Shown in pieces: positions 22,276 through 33,574 of a stretch of DNA of 64,000 nt. Position 1 is the first letter of the stretch; each line of letters opens with the position of its first letter. Made by a program: the position numbers and the translations under genes. Below the pieces are notes generated by a model. It made no database searches. It was not told the origin of the DNA and saw only the letters and a list, made by a program, of their open reading frames with translations. Source of the DNA: Diadophis punctatus similis (Eukaryota > Chordata > Lepidosauria > Squamata > Dipsadidae); NCBI GenBank assembly GCA_023053685.1, contig JALIGW010000026.1, positions 920,501-984,500 of the forward strand. The letters run 5' to 3'.

Positions 22276-22617
22276 TCTTTATTGGCCAAGTGTGATTGGA
22301 CACACAAGGAATTTGTCTTGGTGCATATGCTCTCAGTATACATAAAAGAAAAGATACATTCATCAAGAATCATGAGGTACAACACTTAATGATTGTCATA
22401 GGGTACAAATAAACAATCAGGAAACAATCAATATGAATATAAATCGTAAGGATACAAGCAACAAGTTACAGTCATACAGTCATAAGTGGGAGGAGATGGG
22501 TGATAGGAACGATGAGAAGACTAATAGTAATAGTAATGCAGCCTTAGTGAATATGACAGTGGGGAGGGAATTATTTGTTTAGCAGAGTGATGGCGTTCGG
22601 GAAAAAACTGTTCTCGT
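22270..22617 (-). mobile_element. LINE 3' end (same family as 15.4 kb) attached to the AATAG tract
   Basis: ATTCTTTATTGGCCAAGTG to GGGAAAAAACTGTTCTCG matches 15413-15762 almost base for base. Only the 3' UTR is present. Confidence 0.8.
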
Positions 22618-22669
22618 TTTATATAAAACAAGGATTTATAGTCAGGTGAAATCTTACTTCTCAAGCTAC

Positions 22670-22770
22670 TTCCTTTGGAGCCACAGCAGGTGGCAGTACC
22701 AACCTTATTCTCAAAAACCTAAGTAAGTCAAATCTGATTTTGCTTGGATGGGAGACCACAAGGAGATGTT
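22670..22770 (+). mobile_element. Possible 5S-rRNA-derived SINE fragment
   Basis: GCTTGGATGGGAGACCAC resembles the conserved 3' part of 5S rRNA (control region), preceded by AAACCTAAGTAAGTC in place of the A-box area. Low similarity. Confidence 0.3.
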
Positions 22771-22989
22771 TCAATAATTTTATTTATATACATTTCATTT
22801 AGCTTGGAGCAAGGTAGCTTGAATCCTTTGTTAGATGCTTCAGTGTTAGTTATCCAGATTTGGCCTTTTGATGTTTCCCTTGGTATCTATCATATTGTAT
22901 TTGTATTTTTTTTCCTTTGATATTGTGAGCCACTCAGAGTTGGTTTGGATTCATGGTGGCGGTGTGCGGAAATAGAATTAAATAAGTAA

Positions 22990-23525
22990 ATGATAATAAT
23001 AAGTAATCCTCCCTGCATTTTCTCCTCCGTGCATTGCCGGGCGAAGTGCATTGCTTTTGCAAGATTGAGTAATTACCTTTGCTCCCTAAAAACCAGGGAA
23101 GAGTTAAAATCCCATTTGCATATTTTAAAAGGGTTCCCTCCCCCACTGCCTGCGCCAAAGAGGAAGCCGCCGCAACCGGCATGTCAATTGGTTATGTAAA
23201 TTTCAGGCAGGCGACATGATTATTCCAACTTCTTCGTTTAATTTGTGAGCCTTTGCAATAAAAGGTGTCTGCAAAATGAATTGCAGCCGGGCTGTTTAAA
23301 GCAATCTTGGGTAAAAACAAGCGTCCCACTTCTGCCTTTGAAGGTGCTGGGGTTGCAGGCTCCTTATTACCTTTAAATGGATGCTTAAATTGAATTAAAT
23401 CCGTTCATCTCTCCCTGGATCAGTTTTTGTCGCTTCGTTCAGGTAACAAACATTGCTCCGGAATTTAAGAGACAATTTTATCGCTTTACTTGGGACGAGA
23501 TTCAGCCCGGCACGTTGGATATAAA
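22990..23525. other. Unique island, CNE-like, with octamer
   Basis: Contains CCCATTTGCATATTTTAAAA (octamer ATTTGCAT), GAGTAATTACC and CCTTTGCAATAAAAGG. Repeat-free. Confidence 0.4.
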
Positions 23526-24339
23526 CAAGTACCGGTGGTCCTTGACTTCCGAAACCTGTGCAAATAGTCATTGTATTTAATTTAGCATGTTTGAATGCAG
23601 TCCTGGGGTCGGGGCATTTCCTGGCATCTGCAACTTCGGGAATGTGCCCCCCCCATCCTGCCATTAGAAACAAAAAACAAGCCCGCAGCTCTTTCCATCT
23701 TCACCCCCCCCTTCCCAAAAGTTCTGCACCCTTGCAGTGAATCATTGCTAAACAAAATATTCTCCTGTTGTTCCTTGCATTGTTTTATGATTAACTAATC
23801 TGAAAATAGCCCGTGACTAAGCAACATGCTTGTGTCTCTGAGCTGCCTGGTCTTGTAATCATTTCTTAATTTCCGGGTGGGGTGGGGTGGGGGTGGGGAG
23901 TTAGGAGGAAGGGGCTCCTGGCCTCTGCCAGGATGTTCAATGGTCACGCAGGGATGGGCTGTGGGAAAGGACAGGCATCTCCGCATTGTGCAACGAAGGG
24001 TTCACCAGTGGTTCTCACCTGACAAGGTGCACTTGGGGCAAAGTGGGCCCTGAGAGAGAATGAAATTAGCTGCCAAGATGGTCAGTCTTGGAAAGTTTGC
24101 TGGCTTTTAGCTTTTAGAAAAAGGGCAGGTTGGAAAGAGAGTGGCTGGCCTGCAATTCATTCATTCATTCTTCCTTCCTTCCCTCCCTCCCTCCCTTCCT
24201 TCCTTTCTTCTCTCTCTTCTTTTTCCTCCTCGCCTCGCCTCAGAAAGAGGGATTGAAGAATTATCTTTTCTTTCTTTCATTCTTTCTTTTCTCTCTCTCT
24301 CTTTTTTCCTCTTCCTCTACCTCAACTGAGAAAGAATAA

Positions 24340-24437
24340 TCTTCCTTCCTTCCTTCCTTCCTTCCTTCCTTCCTTCCTTCCTTCCTTCCTTCCTTCCTTC
24401 CTTCCTTCCTTCCTTCCTTCCTTCCTTCCTTCCTTCC
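24340..24437. repeat. (TTCC)n microsatellite
   Basis: Close to 100 bp of uninterrupted TTCC. Another TTCC run is at 8977-9018. Confidence 0.95.
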
Positions 24438-24789
24438 CGCAAGGTCAAGGATTTGCTTCTAGCCTTCCTAACTCCTTGCCTCAATACCTACAAGGGATTG
24501 AAAACTCCTCACAAACATTATTAAATTGGCTAAAAAGGGCAAATGGAGCAATTTAGCAGGTTTTTTCCTCCCTTCACTTTACAATTTATGGCACCCATAA
24601 ATGTTCTAACTTCTCCTCTGAGTTTGCGAGAAACAGTGTATGGCCTCCAGAAATAGACTTTTTAACTGAGACACTCTTAACAAGCATCTCACCATCGGCT
24701 ATGTTATATAAGCAGCTGTTGCCACCAAAAATAATATCAGATTTTAAAAAAAAAATCAGCATAAAACCATTCTCCTTAAAACGGAGAAT

Positions 24790-25430
24790 CTGTCCTCCTG
24801 CTAAAGAGTGGAGATTGGGTTGGAGAGACTTCCCCCAGACACAAGGACCTTGGATAGATGGCCAAGGCTAAGGACAAACTCCAGAGGGATAGAATCAAGA
24901 TCACGCGAAGTGTTAATACCACTTTATAAAACTTTAGTAAGGTCACACTTGGAATACTGCATTCGGTTTTGGTCGCCACAATGTAAAAAAGGATGTTGAG
25001 ACTCTAGAAGGAGTGCAGAGAAGAGCAACAAAGATGATTAGGGGACTGGAGGCTAATGGTTGCAGGAACTGGGTATGTCTAGTTTAATGACCAGAGGAAA
25101 CATGATGGCAGTCTTCCAATATCTCAGGGGTTGCCACAAAGAAGAGGGAGTCAAACTATTCTCCAAAGCACCTGAGGGTAGAACAAGAAGCAATGGGTGG
25201 AAACTAATCAAGGAGAGAAGCAACTTAGAACTAAGGAGAAATTTCCTGACAGTTAGAACAATTAATCCATGGAATAGCTTGCCTCCAGAAGTTGTGAATG
25301 CTCCAACACTGGAAGTTTTTAAGAAGAGATTGGACAGCCATTTGTCTGAAGTAGTGTAGGGTTTCCTGCCTAGGCAGGGGGTTGGACTAGAAGACCTCCA
25401 AAGTCCCTTCCAACTCTCTTATTATATTAT
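24790..25430 (+). mobile_element. CR1-type LINE, longest 3' copy
   Basis: One frame gives [20 protein letters not shown], the conserved end of the CR1 reverse transcriptase. It continues through the 3' UTR to an ATATT tail near 25430. Confidence 0.8.
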
Positions 25431-25624
25431 ATTAAAGAAGTTGCAGATGTGGGCAGCCTCAGCTCAACCTTACACCCTTATTTTTAAACTGGATGTGTTT
25501 CTCCGGTCATGGAGAATAGGTTTGATCAATTTTTTAAGACTTAACAGAACTGCTTTCTTATGCCACCTCGGTGCCCAGAGCAGCTGCGGCTTCATAACAC
25601 TCACACAGCTGTATGTTGCAACTA

Positions 25625-25815
25625 TGCAGGTAGTTCTCGATTTAACAACTGTTCATTCAGTGACCATTCAAAGTTACAACAGCACTGAAAAGAGTGACAT
25701 ATGACCGTTTTTCACACTTATGACCGTTGCAGTATCCCCTTGGTCACATGATCAAAACTCAGTTGCTTAGCAACTGACTCATATTTATGACGGTTATTTG
25801 CAAGTTTGGAAGTAA
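25625..25815 (+). mobile_element. Tigger-like MITE, left half
   Basis: CAGGTAGTTCTCGATTTAAC to ATTTATGACGGTTATTTGC, then unrelated sequence. Confidence 0.55.
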
Positions 25816-26624
25816 CAAGGAATCATCAAGATTTTGCCTTCAAGAATAACCTGCCCCCAACCTGGAGGAAACATGGGATCATGAAGGTTAACCTTAAGAA
25901 AGAATTTGGAAGATCAGATCAGCCATAGCAAGAAGGAACAAAATTGGCGGGGAGTTAACAAAGTAAGGATAAGTTACATGTGAAGGCAGGGTCAAGAATG
26001 ACAATTCAAAAAGAACAATTTTGTTCATGGGTAAAATATTCCTCTCCGTTTTGAAGGTGGCAACAATCTCGCGAGAGGATTGCAAGAGGAAGCAGGTAGT
26101 TCGATATCAAGGCAGCCAGTTCATAAAAATCAAAAATCAATTTCAAGCAAAGCACCCAATGTAAGAAAAAGATCTTCCCGTTGAAAGCCAAAAGGGAAAA
26201 ACACTCTTTTTAAACAAAAAACAAAAAAACAAGCCCTGTTATTTCCAGAAGTAGACAGTCATTGGTGCCCACAGTGAATTAGGCAAAAATGAGAGAGAGA
26301 TAGAGAGAGAGAGAGATAAAACTCAGGATATAAATTAATATTTAATATGTTAAATCCATGAATAAATAAATTCTGCCTTGGCAGTGACTTGTCGATGCCT
26401 CCAAGATGTCTGGAGCCTTGTTAGGTCCTTCCCACCCTAAACTTAAAAAATGGAAGGGAAACGGTTCTGTACTAATTATTTGATCGTCAAAAGCGAGAGG
26501 GAAAAAACAACCGCAGGCCCATTTTAACAGAAGGAAAAGGTACCGTTTCAAGCAGATCTATGCCCAAAGAGTCTTTGAAGGTTAACGTTCTCTAAAACTT
26601 ATCCATACATCTTGGATGATTTAC

Positions 26625-26781
26625 TTATGCAGAATATAGAATAACAAGAGTTGGGACCTTGGAGGTCTTCTAGTCCAACCCTCTGTTTAAGCAGGAAATC
26701 CTACACCATATCAGACAAATGAGTTTCCACTCTCTTCTTAAAAACCTCCCAAGTTCCGGAAGAAAGCTATTCCACTGATTA
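26625..26781 (-). mobile_element. CR1-type LINE 3' end, cut by a Tigger-like MITE
   Basis: GTTGGGACCTTGGAGGTC to GCTATTCCACTGATTA, where the MITE begins. Confidence 0.72.
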
Positions 26782-27171
26782 CAGGTTGTCCTCGACTTAC
26801 GACACAATTGAGCCCAAAATTTATGTTGCTAAGTGAGGCATTTAAGTCAGCTTTGCCCCGTTTTACGACCTTTCTTGACACAGTCATTAAGTGAACCGCT
26901 GCAGTTGTTAATTTAGTGACGCGGTTGTTAAGTGAATCTGGCTTCCCTATTGAATTTGCTTGTCAGAAGGGATCAGGTGACCCCGGGACTCTGCAGCCTT
27001 CATGAATATGAGTCAGTTGCCAAGTGTCTGAATTTTATTCACGTGACCATGGGGATGTTATAACGGCCGTAAGTGTGAAAAACGGTATGGAGACAATTTT
27101 TTCAGTGCCGTTGTAACTGTAAATTTGGTGAACGGTCACTAAGCAAACTCTTGTAAGTTGGAGATTACCTG
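26782..27171 (+). mobile_element. Full-length Tigger/pogo-like MITE with TA flanks
   Basis: 390 bp. The left end CAGGTTGTCCTCGACTTAC and the right end GTAAGTTGGAGATTACCTG are inverted, with TA on both sides (26780-26781, 27172-27173), as expected of Tc1/mariner superfamily insertion. The interior repeats GTTAAGTGAATC-type motifs and has no ORF. It sits inside a CR1 fragment. Confidence 0.75.
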
Positions 27172-27180
27172 TATTTCTCC

Positions 27181-27300
27181 AGCTCGCCAACTTTAAGGCG
27201 GGTGGACTTCAACTCCCAGAATTCCCCAGCCAGCTGTGGGGAACTCTGGGAATTGAAGTCCTCTCGTCATAAAGCTGGGAGGTTGAGAAACACCGCTTTA
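27181..27300 (+). mobile_element. Diverged palindromic MITE
   Basis: GTGGACTTCAACTCCCAGAA and GGGAATTGAAGTCCTC arms of the same family, adjacent to the right end of a Tigger-like element. Confidence 0.6.
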
Positions 27301-27714
27301 ACCCCACAAGATCCCCTCTTGTCTGTTGCAAAAGAGCTTTGGAGAAATCTGACTTTTGTGGTTCAGGACCTTCTGCTGAGCTCCAAAGGATTCTTGCAAC
27401 ACGATCCGCATTTCCTTTCCTTCGCCGCCCCCCCCCCCCGGCCCAAGTGCATCCGAACGGTGCAAAACCGAAACCAGCCGGGGTGGGGGGAACACTTATT
27501 TTCCTTTGTCCCTGGACTGGTCCCTTTGTCCTCTTCCCCGTAAGCCGCCTGGGGACCATAAAGACCTCAAAGGCAGGAGCTCAATCTTTCTCTCAGGATT
27601 CCTCCGTCCGTTGGCTTTATCAAGGCATCCACTGCAGGGAATCGGATGAGTTGCACTAGGACCCTCACAGCCTCGGGCAAAATGATGCAACTCGCATCCG
27701 AAGAGCATCAAGAG

Positions 27715-27965
27715 TTGCCTGCAGTTATGACCATTTTTTTTGCTGCGGCTGCTAAGCGAATCCAGCTACCTCCCATGGACTGGGTTCGTTGGCTGGGAAG
27801 GTTGCAAAAAACACTCCGGTTGCATGCTTCCAACTTGCGATTAAGCGAGCACGGGGATACTGCAGTGGTTGTAAGTGCGAGGACCAAATTGTAAGTTACT
27901 TTTTTCAGCCACATCATAACTTCGAACGGTTACTAAATGAGGAGTTGTAAGTCAAGGACTACCTA
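27715..27965 (+). mobile_element. Tigger-like MITE, right part
   Basis: GCGGCTGCTAAGCGAATCC to GTAAGTCAAGGACTACCTA. Confidence 0.5.
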
Positions 27966-28080
27966 TGCTTACCAAATAGTGCATCATGAGTCTATGGGCC
28001 TGGTCCAAATTCCTCTCTTGTCCTTTCCCACCACCAATTGGAGAAAATATATTTTTTTCTGTATATTCTTTGTGCATCTA

Positions 28081-28423
28081 CAGGTTGCCCCCGACTTACA
28101 GCAGTTCATTTAGTGACTGTTTGAAGTTGTGACGGCACCAGAAAAAGTGACTTAAGGACCATTTTTCACACTTAAAACCATGCCGGCATCCCCATGGTCA
28201 AGTGATCAAAATTCAGATGCTTGACAATGGACTCGTATTTATGACGGCTGCGGTGTCCCTTTTGCAAAGTCGAATGGGAAGGCAGATTCACTTAACAACC
28301 ATGTGACTAACCACCGCAGGGATTCATTTAACCACTGTGGCCAGGAAGGTCATAAAATGAGGATAAATTCACCAAACAAATGTCTTGGTTACCAAGTTTG
28401 GGCGGTACCTCGAGGACTGCCTG
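28081..28423 (+). mobile_element. Tigger-like MITE, near complete
   Basis: Starts CAGGTTGCCCCCGACTTAC after TA and ends GAGGACTGCCTG; the right TA is lost. Confidence 0.68.
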
Positions 28424-28599
28424 CATTTTAATGGATCGCAGCTTTTGGTGGGATTCGTGCAGATCCCTGTAATTTCCCAGATTAAATCCAGGAGGAGGAT
28501 GAAATTCCAGGAAGGGAGCCGCTGTCCCTGGTGCGGATTCAGAGGCTTTTGCTGCACAGGTGAGGAAGCCTCGGAAGGAAGAATCCCGCCGTTGCAAGA

Positions 28600-28860
28600 C
28601 AAGGGGCATAAATCACAACGCCCATCTAAGAGATAACGAACGTTTGATTTTAGGCAGAATTAGGGATGCAAGTGGGGCACCTCATATTTCACCTCGGCTT
28701 CGACTATTTATGGCACAATATGCAAATCAACCCGGCTATGAATATTAAAGATGAATGAGTTATGTTATCTCCTCTGCCTTTAAGCAAACGCTCCGGTGGA
28801 CACAGCCCCCTTGGCTGTTTTGAAAATGCTTGTTTGCGCATTGCAATTTTTATTTATTTT
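28600..28860. other. Unique island, CNE-like
   Basis: GACTATTTATGGCACAATATG, CAAATCAACCCGGCTATGAA and GATGAATGAGTTATG in repeat-free DNA just before a SINE. Confidence 0.38.
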
Positions 28861-28919
28861 TTTCCACCTGCTGGGTTTTTCAGCGATGTGGGTAACGGAG
28901 AGATAGCGGCAATCTTCTC

Positions 28920-28921
28920 AT

Positions 28922-28992
<71 letters not shown>

Positions 28993-29225
28993 TGAGACTG
29001 ATATACCGCTTCAAAGTGCAAGCACTCTCTAAGCGGTTTACACCATTAAGCAATGTATATTTACATTGCCCCCAACAATATGGGTCCTCATTTTACCTAC
29101 CTCGGAAGGATGGAAGGCTGAGTCAACCTTGAGCCGGTGAGATTTGAACCGCTGAACTGCGGATCACAGTCAGTTAAAGTAGCCTGCGGTACTGCACTCT
29201 AACTGCTGCGCCACCTCGTCTCATC
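28920..29225 (-). mobile_element. Second tRNA-SINE family, full copy with long (TTTA)n tail
   Basis: Read on the minus strand: GGTGGCGCAGCAGTTAG (A box), GCGGTTCAAATCTCACC (B box), GGTTGACTCAGCCTTCC, AAACCGCTTAGAGAGTGC, then an AAAT tail that forms the (TTTA)n run at 28920-28993. Confidence 0.75.
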
Positions 29226-29444
29226 CCCCTGGATCAAAGAAAATAAAAGTATTAACACTGGCCTCCATTCTCTGGTTAGCAAAAATCTCTTGATTTCAGC
29301 ATTGCTGGAAGAGAAAACTGAAAAAGTTTATGGAGAATTTACCCAGAAAGAGGAACAGGTCCCTGCAGAATCCCAATAATTGTATTGGAGTTTGCAAATT
29401 TGAAGGGAAAAGATTGCAGGTGGTCCTTATTTATTTATTTATTT

Positions 29445-29937
29445 ATTTTGCTGGATTTCTATGCCGCCCAATCCCTAGGGACTCAGGGCGGCTCACAACA
29501 TATTCGATCCATTACAAAATAAAAACTATCATTAAAATATAAAAACCGTACAAATGCAATAATTAAAAATACAAAAATTACAAAAGTTAAAAGAGTATCT
29601 CATTTACTCCGCCTGCCGGAAGAGCCAGGTTTTTATCGCTTTCCGGAAGGCCAGCAGGGTGGGGATGGTCCTGATCTCTGGAGGGAGTTGGTTCCACAGG
29701 GAGGAAGCTCCCACAGAGAAGGCCCTCCCCCTTGGTCCCGCCAGCCGACATTGTTTGGTCGACGGGACCTGGAGGAGGCCGACTCTGTGGGCTCTAACCG
29801 GTCGTAGGGAGGTATGCGGCAGGATGCGGTCCCGAAGATAACCTGGCCCTGAGCCATGTAGGGCTTTAAAGGTAACGACCAACACCTTAAATTGGATCCG
29901 GAGACCAATGGGTAACCAATGCAGCTGGCGTACATTC
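29445..29937 (-). mobile_element. L2-like LINE 3' end
   Basis: The minus frame reads RQLHWLPIGLRIQFKVLVVT and SSLWNQLPPEIRTIPTLLAF, the characteristic ORF end of L2-type LINEs. The 3' UTR holds the GAGCCGCCCTGAGTCCC box. Confidence 0.72.
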
Positions 29938-30220
29938 ACAATTGGGAGCAGAATTTCCGTCGCTAAGCAATGGGGTTATTAAGTAAGTCACGCAGGATAT
30001 TACAGTCTTTTTGCCACGGTTGTTAAGCGAATCAGTATTGTTAAGGGAAGCACGGGGTTGTTAAGAGAATACACCTTCTCCCGTTGACTTTTGCATGTTG
30101 GAAAGTGGTTGGGAAGGTCACATGACCCTGGGAGCCATTGAGCGCCTGAACTTTGATCACGTGACCGTGGGGAAGACTGCAACGGTCGTAAGTGCGAGGA
30201 CTGGGCGTAAATGACTTTTA
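29937..30220 (+). mobile_element. Tigger-like MITE fragment next to a LINE fragment
   Basis: GTCGCTAAGCAATGGGG, GTTGTTAAGCGAATCAG and CAACGGTCGTAAGTGCG mark it. Confidence 0.5.
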
Positions 30221-30329
30221 TCATTGCTGCAATGCTCCAAATTCCCACGTGGGCGGCGGAGTTTAGAGACTCGTGGGGCCAAAGATGCTAGTTGGGTGCC
30301 CGACGGGGGGAAATTCGCAGCAAGAAATG

Positions 30330-30560
30330 ATTGGAGGTTGTGTCACACGCTTCTTAAAATGTCTTCATAATGAGATTTCTGTTCTGCCCTAAATGCATTT
30401 TATTAGCTTATGTAATCCCTGACAAATACATCTGCATTAGACGAGCAGGATAGAGTTTTATATAAAGATAAGATACCTAAGTCAATAGCCCGGCTTGTTC
30501 CTTTTATTTGTTCCTTCGCTGCATTTTTATTTCATCTTCTTCTCCCTGGATGTGGCCTTT
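30330..30560. other. Unique island, CNE-like
   Basis: TCATAATGAGATTTCTGTTC, GCATTTTATTAGCTTATG and GATAAGATACC (GATA-type) without repeats. Confidence 0.38.
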
Positions 30561-30934
30561 GAGAAGGCCCTCAAAACGTGGTTTTCTTGTACTTTTTTAA
30601 CTCTTTTGTTTATTTTGGTTGTATTTTAAATGTATTTTTACTGTGTGTGTTTGACTTGATGGGATGGAGGACATGTAAACTTCAACCCTTGCGTGATTCC
30701 TAGGGAACTTTTGCTTCTAATTATTGGCTGTGAGATTCCCACCAGAGATGAGGATACTTCCTTTATCTGGAAGGACACGGGTCAAGAGGTGGCCAGAGTG
30801 GGGAGAAAAAACACCCCTTGAAACCCCATGGTTTTTTACAACATGATGCCAAAGTTTTAAAACAGGAAAGATGGTTGAAAAGGATCATGGGAAAATCATC
30901 TGGAGCCTCAGCTCCTTTTCAACCATCTTTAGTG

Positions 30935-31056
30935 CAGAGGTCTTCAAACTTGGCAACTTTAAGACTTGTGGACTTCAACTCTCAAAATTCTCCAGCCAGA
31001 GAATTCTGGGAGTTGAAGTCCACAAGCCTTAAAGTTGCCAAGTTTGGGGACCCCTG
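30935..31056 (+). mobile_element. Palindromic hAT-type MITE
   Basis: Same family as 39665-39783: CAGAGGTCTTCAAACTTGG to TTTGGGGACCCCTG. The arms around GACTTCAACTC / GAGTTGAAGTC are nearly perfect. Flanking duplication is not clear. Confidence 0.75.
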
Positions 31057-31357
31057 AGTTAGTAGCTTGAAACTCACCATCTTGAAGGAACGTTGGGGTG
31101 GGACCAGAATTGGTGTCTTCTACAGCAAGCAAATTCTGCGTTTGGTGGCCAGGTTGATTCTACCATCAGTATCAAGGGTCTATTTGGGGGACCTCTGTTT
31201 TCACTACTGTCCATGTTTTGGGGTGAAACCCTGGCTGGTTATTTCAAGTGAGCTGCCTCTACTAACATTGTGGAGGTTTAGACGTAGACCCAAGCCCATC
31301 TGATGGTTATTTAGACCATGGTGCACAAGCCAGATTCCTGAGGTTGTATGCTTTAGG

Positions 31358-31473
31358 CAGGAGTGTCCAAACTTGGCAATTTTAAGACCTGTGGACTTCA
31401 ACTCAAGGCTGGCTGGGAAATTCTGGGAGTTGAAGTCCCCAAGTCTTAAAGTTGACAAAGTTGGGGACTCCTG
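31358..31473 (+). mobile_element. Palindromic hAT-type MITE
   Basis: CAGGAGTGTCCAAACTTGG to TTGGGGACTCCTG. Flanks CTTTAGG / TTTTAGG look like a decayed target duplication. It lies 300 bp from the previous copy. Confidence 0.75.
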
Positions 31474-31799
31474 TTTTAGGTTGTGACCTTTGGGGGTGAG
31501 AGACTTGTGTTTTGCTCTCCAGGGTTAACCAATTCTGGATAAATCATAAAATCCCATCAACTGACAGAATCTTGGTGTTGATCTTGCCACCAACCTCTGC
31601 CTTTCCCCCCATCCGATTGTCCGCCTCTGAAACCACAGCACAAACATCGCTGAAGAAATCCTATGAAATTAAGGATCTGAAACCCACAATGACACATCGA
31701 AAGCACCCAGGAGGAATATGGTAAAGGGGCTGCTTGAAACAACAAAAGGCAATGTGTGGTTGTCTACCATATTTGAGAGGATCTGCGTTCTGGAAGAGT

Positions 31800-31880
31800 T
31801 TTCCCAGTCTGGCGCCTTCCAGATGTTGTCCAGCTAGCCAGAGGAATTCTGGGAATTGCAGTCCTTAGGCAACTATCTAG
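31800..31880 (+). mobile_element. Fragment of another palindromic MITE family
   Basis: GGCGCCTTCCAGATGTTG and GGAATTCTGGGAATTGCAGT are the left half of a common amniote palindromic element. Related fragments lie at 32040-32180 and 34620-34720. Confidence 0.4.
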
Positions 31881-32508
31881 AGATGGAGATTTAAGCAGAG
31901 TCTGGAGGAGAATTTCCAAGTATCTTGAGTTTCTCCTGAAAGAAGTGAGTGAGGTTCCGATTTAGGGTCTCCTCGGGGTCCCCTGACCTTCCATCTTTGC
32001 CCCCCTTTTTTGTCCATTCACACGCCCTGCCTTCCATAAATGACAGGACTCCAGCTCCCAAAATCCACACCCTTTGCTCATATTGGCTAGAAATAGAGGC
32101 CTTGTACTCCCCCCCAAAAAAAACCATCTGGAGGGCGCAAAGCTGGAGAACACTGTCTCTTGGAACATCTGGAAGGCAGCAGATGAGAGTACGAGAAAGA
32201 GACTGAACATCTGGACAGCCGTTGAGCTCTCTGGATTTCTGTTCCGTTTTTGAAAGAAATTTATAGGAACATTTGTTAATTCTGTCTCTGATGACGGAGC
32301 GATGTAAGAACATGCGGAACGGTGGTGGCAAGTTTTGGCTAAGCCAAGGCCGTAGCATGTGTGTGTGTGTGTGTGAGAACATCCATTGGCTTCTGAGGTT
32401 CATGTGAGGTTCAACCAAAGTGCCAGGTGCCCTTCTGTTGGGTCTCCTATTGCAAAAGTTTTCGAGGAAAAAAACTGGGCAACCATTTGTCCAGAATGGT
32501 GTATAAGG

Positions 32509-32622
32509 CATGGGTTTCCAACTTTGGCAATTTTAAGACTTGGGACTTCAAGCCCAGCTGGCTGGGGAATTCTGGAAGTTGAGATCCACAAGACTTAAAA
32601 TTGCCAAGGTTGGAAACCCCTG
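32509..32622 (+). mobile_element. Palindromic hAT-type MITE splitting a CR1 fragment
   Basis: CATGGGTTTCCAACTTTGG to AAGGTTGGAAACCCCTG, inserted in CR1 sequence that continues at about 32630 (GGGCAAGGGGTTGG). Confidence 0.72.
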
Positions 32623-32969
32623 GTTCTAACGCATCTTTCCTTGGGCAAGGGGTTGGGCTAGAAGACCTCCAAGGTCCCTTTCAACCCTATGATTCTAAGT
32701 TGAGTCCTGTGCCCTTTCTGACCTATCAGGGGAGAGGACAAATCGCCCTGCCATCTCCATCTGCCCATTGCAGCTTCTGAAGAGTTACAGATGAAGACCC
32801 TCGGTGGTCTTCCTGGAAGATTGGCTTTGGCCTCATTGGCCCCATAATGTTGTCCCCTACCCCAGCTGGGGGTTTGATCCTTGGCCTGGCCTTACTGCCA
32901 AGATGGAGCTGAACAGGGACGGGGCTGCACCCCCTTGCAAGCCTTTCTCTGCAACTTTGCTGGGTCCTT

Positions 32970-33568
32970 GAGGGGCTCTGACAGAGAGGAGGGGGCCAAG
33001 CTATTCCCCAAAGCATCTGAGAGCAGGATAAGAAGTAACGGAGGGGAGAACATTGCTTTGTTTGGTCAAGTGGTTAAGGCACCAGGCTAGAAAGCAGGAG
33101 ACTGTGAGTTCAAGTCCTGCCTCAGCCATGAAAGCCAGCCGGATGACCTTGGGCCCATCCCTCTCTCTCTCTCTCTCAGCGCAACACACCTTACAGGGTG
33201 GTTGTTATGCAGAAAATAGGAGGAGGAAGGTGTGTTGGATATGTATGCCACCTTGGGTTACTTGTAAAAGGGAAGGGAAGGGGAGGAAGGGAAGGAAAGG
33301 AAAGAAGGAAAGGAAAGGAAAGGAAAGGAAAGGAAAGGAAAGGAAAGGAAAGGAAAGGAAAGGAAAGGAATCCAGAAGTAAGGAGAAACTTCCTAACAGT
33401 GAGAACAAGTAATCGGTGGAACAGTTTGCCTCCAGAAGTTGAGGGTGCTCCATCACTGGAGGTTTTTAAGAAGAGACTTTTGTCCAGAATGCTATAGGGT
33501 CCCTGCTTGAGCATGGGGTTGGACTAGAAGACCTCCAAGGTCCCTCCCAACTCTGTTGTTCTGTAATT
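32970..33568 (+). mobile_element. CR1-type LINE split by a tRNA-SINE and (GGAAA)n
   Basis: CR1 sequence at 32970-33050 and again at 33371-33568 (GTAAGGAGAAACTTCC to CCTCCAAGGTCCCTCCC). Confidence 0.72.
33055..33370 (+). mobile_element. tRNA-derived SINE with expanded (GGAAA)n tail
   Basis: A box AGTGGTTAAGGCACCAGG (33069), B box GAGTTCAAGTCCTGCC, 3' part CCACCTTGGGTTACTTGTAA, then a GGAAA-type run at 33268-33370. Inserted in a CR1 copy. Confidence 0.7.
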
Positions 33569-33574
33569 CTAATT

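Noticed and set aside
21122..22385. 414-415-codon frames (FYSIL repeats) on the minus strand
   Set aside because: The AATAG pentamer has no stop on that strand, so length is meaningless.
24340..24437. Tetranucleotide array as a CRISPR-like repeat
   Set aside because: No spacers; a plain TTCC microsatellite in vertebrate DNA.
33069..33120. tRNA gene with A and B boxes
   Set aside because: It is the head of a SINE: a SINE body and tail follow, and no cloverleaf anticodon arm is preserved.
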